Positions 61,694-64,000 of a DNA stretch of 64,000 nucleotides are shown in pieces (position 1 is the stretch's first letter; each line of letters opens with the position of its first letter). The stretch spans positions 186,001 to 250,000 of the forward strand of contig CAWBRY010000005.1 in NCBI GenBank assembly GCA_963791295.1, written 5' to 3'. Origin of the DNA: CAWBRY01 sp963791295 (lineage in GTDB: Bacteria; Bacteroidota; Bacteroidia; Chitinophagales; Chitinophagaceae). The notes beneath the pieces are model-generated. The model was not told where the DNA came from. It saw only the letters and a program-made list of their open reading frames with translations, and did no database searches. Both the position numbers and the translations under genes were made by a program.

Positions 61694-63658
61694 ATGCTAG
61701 CAGGTTTACAAAACGTAACCTTTGAATTCGGAGCAAGAATCATTGTAGAAGACGCCACCTGGCATATTCAACCGGGTGAGCGCATCGGCCTTATCGGCTA
61801 TAACGGAAGCGGCAAATCAACGCTGCTGAAATTATTGGTCGGAGAATACCTGCCATCAAAAGGTTCCGTAGAGCGAAGCCGAACCACCAGCATTGGTTAC
61901 CTCCATCAAGATCTATTGAGCTTCGATACTGCCGATTCCATATTGCGCGTGGCCCTGGGAGCATTTGAGCGGGTGTTGAATTTGGAAAAGGAAATTGAAG
62001 AAATAGGTAAGGAACTGGAAAGGACAGGCGATGAAAAGACGCTTCATGAATATAGCGACCGCCTTCATGAATTGGAAACGCTGGGAGGCTATAATATTCA
62101 CCATCAAACGGAAGAGGTCTTGCAAGGGTTGGGGTTTTCCAATGATGACTTACAAAGGCCTTTTCATGAATTTAGCGGTGGATGGCGGATGAGAGTGCTG
62201 CTTGCTAAGATGATCCTGCAACAGCCTGACCTTCTCTTACTCGATGAGCCTACCAATCACCTTGATCTTCCATCCATCGAGTGGCTGGAAAAATATTTGC
62301 TGCATTACCAGGGTTCGGTCGTCATCGTTAGCCATGATAAATATTTTCTAAACCGAATGGTGACCAGGATCGTTGAACTATACCAACAAGAACTGCATGT
62401 CTACAATGGCAATTATGATTTTTATGAAAAAGAAAAAGCAATCCGGATTGACCTGCAGCAAAAAGCATTTGAAAATCAGCAGGATTATATCCGGCAGCAG
62501 CAAAGATTTGTAGAAAGGTTCAAAGCCAAAGCGAGCAAAGCCGCACAGGCGCAAAGTATTCAAAAGCGGCTGGACAAACTGGAACGGATAGATGATGTTA
62601 ACCTGGAGCGCCCCAATATCCGGATCAATTTCCGGGTAGACAAAACGCCTGGAAGAGTGTTGGTGGAATTAAAAGACATATCCAAATCATTTGATACAAA
62701 TAAGATCATAGAAAAAACGAATGCGGAAATCGACCGCGGCGACAAGATTGCATTGATTGGCGCCAATGGCAAAGGAAAGTCCACACTACTCCGGATTATT
62801 GCTGGAGCTGAGTCTTTTGTAGGTGAGAGAAAATGGGGACACAATGTTGAAGAGAGTTTCTATGCTCAGCATCAACTAGAAGCCTTGAACGTAAATAATA
62901 CGGTCCTTGAAGAGATGAAGGAATGCGGAAGCCAGATGACTGATCTTGAGTTGCGGACTCTTCTGGGTTGTTTTCTTTTCACTGGTGACGATACGGATAA
63001 AAAGATCCGGATCCTGAGTGGAGGTGAAAAGGCACGGGTCGCGCTGGCAAAGACCATTGTCAGCAAGGCCAACTTTCTCATGCTGGATGAGCCGACCAAT
63101 CACCTGGATATACATAGCTGCGAACTATTGATAGAAGCGTTGAATAAATACGAGGGAAGCCTCATACTTGTCAGCCACGACCGTTATTTTATTTCGAGGA
63201 CAGCCAACAAAATTTGGGAGATCATCGACCATCAGGTCAAGGAATTCAAAGGAGGATATGAGGAATATGTTGCCTGGAAAGACCGGATGGCGCGGCATGA
63301 AGCAGACAACAAAAAGCCGGCGCCTTCAAAAATGGTGAAAGACGTCCCCAGGGAAAAAAAGCCTGTACCCCCTGTTGATGCAAAGAAATCATCCCACCCA
63401 CCTCCGATTGACAAAGATTTAAAAAAAGAATTGCAGAGGCAGCAGAAGCTGTTCAAACAACTGGAAGAAAAAATTACTGTGATGATCGAAGAAAAATCCA
63501 GGCTGGAAGCTGCATTAATAGATCCCGCTACGTATTCCGACAAAGGCAAATTTGCAGCAGCTGAAATAGCTTTCAAAAAAGCAGAGCAGGAACTGGCGCT
63601 CCTGAACAATCAATACGAACAAGTTTTTGAAAAGATCATGCAGCTGGAAAAACGATGA
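61694..63658 (+). CDS. ABC-F family ATPase (ribosome-associated)
   Basis: With the ATG at 61694 (MLAGLQNVTFEFG) the protein is 654 residues with two ABC domains and no membrane segment. Walker A motifs are GYNGSGKST and GANGKGKST. The signature loops are FSGGWRMR and LSGGEKAR, each followed by DEPTNHLD. Between them is the ABC-F linker with a long helical arm (RQQQRFVERFKAKASKAAQAQSIQKRLDKL). A coiled-coil C-terminal extension (about 560-654) is present. ABC-F proteins act on the ribosomal E site in translation or antibiotic resistance. The frame is open to 61640, but nothing there is conserved. The subtype resembles Uup/YheS-like factors. Confidence 0.9.
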   Translation: MLAGLQNVTFEFGARIIVEDATWHIQPGERIGLIGYNGSGKSTLLKLLVGEYLPSKGSVERSRTTSIGYLHQDLLSFDTADSILRVALGAFERVLNLEKEIEEIGKELERTGDEKTLHEYSDRLHELETLGGYNIHHQTEEVLQGLGFSNDDLQRPFHEFSGGWRMRVLLAKMILQQPDLLLLDEPTNHLDLPSIEWLEKYLLHYQGSVVIVSHDKYFLNRMVTRIVELYQQELHVYNGNYDFYEKEKAIRIDLQQKAFENQQDYIRQQQRFVERFKAKASKAAQAQSIQKRLDKLERIDDVNLERPNIRINFRVDKTPGRVLVELKDISKSFDTNKIIEKTNAEIDRGDKIALIGANGKGKSTLLRIIAGAESFVGERKWGHNVEESFYAQHQLEALNVNNTVLEEMKECGSQMTDLELRTLLGCFLFTGDDTDKKIRILSGGEKARVALAKTIVSKANFLMLDEPTNHLDIHSCELLIEALNKYEGSLILVSHDRYFISRTANKIWEIIDHQVKEFKGGYEEYVAWKDRMARHEADNKKPAPSKMVKDVPREKKPVPPVDAKKSSHPPPIDKDLKKELQRQQKLFKQLEEKITVMIEEKSRLEAALIDPATYSDKGKFAAAEIAFKKAEQELALLNNQYEQVFEKIMQLEKR

Positions 63659-63714
63659 GTCAGCTCTTGCCAGGATCAGAAACAAATTTGTAACTTTTCC
63701 CGACAGCTTATTTT

Positions 63715-64000
63715 ATGAAAGAAAAATTGATCATCGCCACAGTTGCTTTAGGCCTGGCTTTGCTATTGGCATTCGGCCATGCTGAATCGGTCAGCCTTCC
63801 TACTTCCGTTACATTCAAGAGTAGACCGGTAATCCGTTGCAGTCCTGACTGGAATGAAATAGCTCAATGGATAGAGGACGTCGATATTCCGCTCATGCCT
63901 GGATCGGGCGTATACCAATGGAAACTTAGCGGAACTAACGACAGCGCTCAGTTGTATTTCAAGCAGGGCATTAACATGTATTACAGTTTTCATATTCTCG
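63715..64000 (+). CDS. N-terminus of a TPR-type exported protein, cut by the window end
   Basis: The ATG at 63715 opens a 95-codon frame with no stop before the window edge. It begins with a signal peptide (MKEKLIIATVALGLALLLAFG). The segment GTNDSAQLYFKQGINMYYSFHI is the typical entry helix of TPR proteins in this phylum (DSAQxYFxQGxxxxYxFxH). The rest, and the function, lie outside the window. It starts 56 bp after the ABC-F gene on the same strand. Confidence 0.6.
   Translation, partial: MKEKLIIATVALGLALLLAFGHAESVSLPTSVTFKSRPVIRCSPDWNEIAQWIEDVDIPLMPGSGVYQWKLSGTNDSAQLYFKQGINMYYSFHIL

Overview
The window looks like a chromosomal segment of a member of the Bacteroidota, most likely Chitinophagales/Chitinophagaceae. 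Supporting signs are two proteins with type IX secretion (T9SS) C-terminal sorting domains, lineage-typical families (DUF6089, DUF4249, DUF3822, DUF2027-Smr, DUF3347, DUF1080), a short primary sigma factor of the Bacteroidota type, TonB-dependent receptors with carboxypeptidase-regulatory-like N-domains, many lipoproteins, and a Bacteroidota-type -7 promoter element in front of rnpB. I saw no prophage, insertion sequence, CRISPR array or tRNA. The taxonomic call rests on family recognition only.

Layout. 1-8.1 kb: a TPR protein whose N-terminus may be broken by a frameshift, pruA, a large T9SS surface protein, prfB with its classical programmed +1 frameshift, and a DUF695-like protein. 8.3-15.2 kb: a T9SS protein, the first of three related small secreted proteins, a decayed PD40 (WD40-like) gene remnant, a TonB receptor, a DUF6089 protein and a dienelactone-hydrolase-type lipoprotein. 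15.2-16.7 kb: a radical SAM (spore-photolyase-like) gene directly abutting an AlkD-like gene. 16.7-23.3 kb: a lipoprotein, a CPBP membrane protease, the RNase P RNA gene on the minus strand, and a LytS/LytR two-component pair running into an S15-type peptidase. 23.3-32.1 kb: a tightly packed minus-strand cluster (DUF3822, rsmD, 5-formyl-THF cyclo-ligase, lpxK, rnr, polyprenyl synthase, amino-acid permease, DUF2027-Smr).

32.2-45.3 kb: a MATE transporter; a DUF1080 plus Gfo/Idh/MocA pair; LysE exporter; folB, trxB; a DUF4249 lipoprotein; the primary sigma factor; lgt and a bacilliredoxin; Hsp20; small lipoproteins; arginine decarboxylase. 45.4-51.4 kb: the thrS-infC-rpmI-rplT translation block, split by a zinc metalloprotease gene between infC and rpmI. 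51.6-54.4 kb: two tandem paralogues of the 10-kb secreted protein and a SnoaL-like lipoprotein. 54.5-61.6 kb: a TlpA-like lipoprotein, a second Gfo/Idh/MocA plus (double) DUF1080 pair, a TonB receptor and a DUF3347 membrane protein. 61.7-64 kb: an ABC-F ATPase and the start of a gene cut by the window edge.

Most genes are housekeeping or envelope functions. The more unusual content is the three-member secreted family with a shared C-terminal domain, the two DUF1080/oxidoreductase cassettes (which fit the 3-keto-glycoside route of sugar cleavage), the radical SAM/AlkD pair, and several gene-structure oddities: the prfB frameshift, a 9-bp tandem repeat encoding a signal peptide, a pseudogene and the interrupted ribosomal-protein block. 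The only protein-gene-free stretch over 300 bases is 18715-19267, which holds rnpB. The next longest gap (39760-40036) shows nothing I can name.
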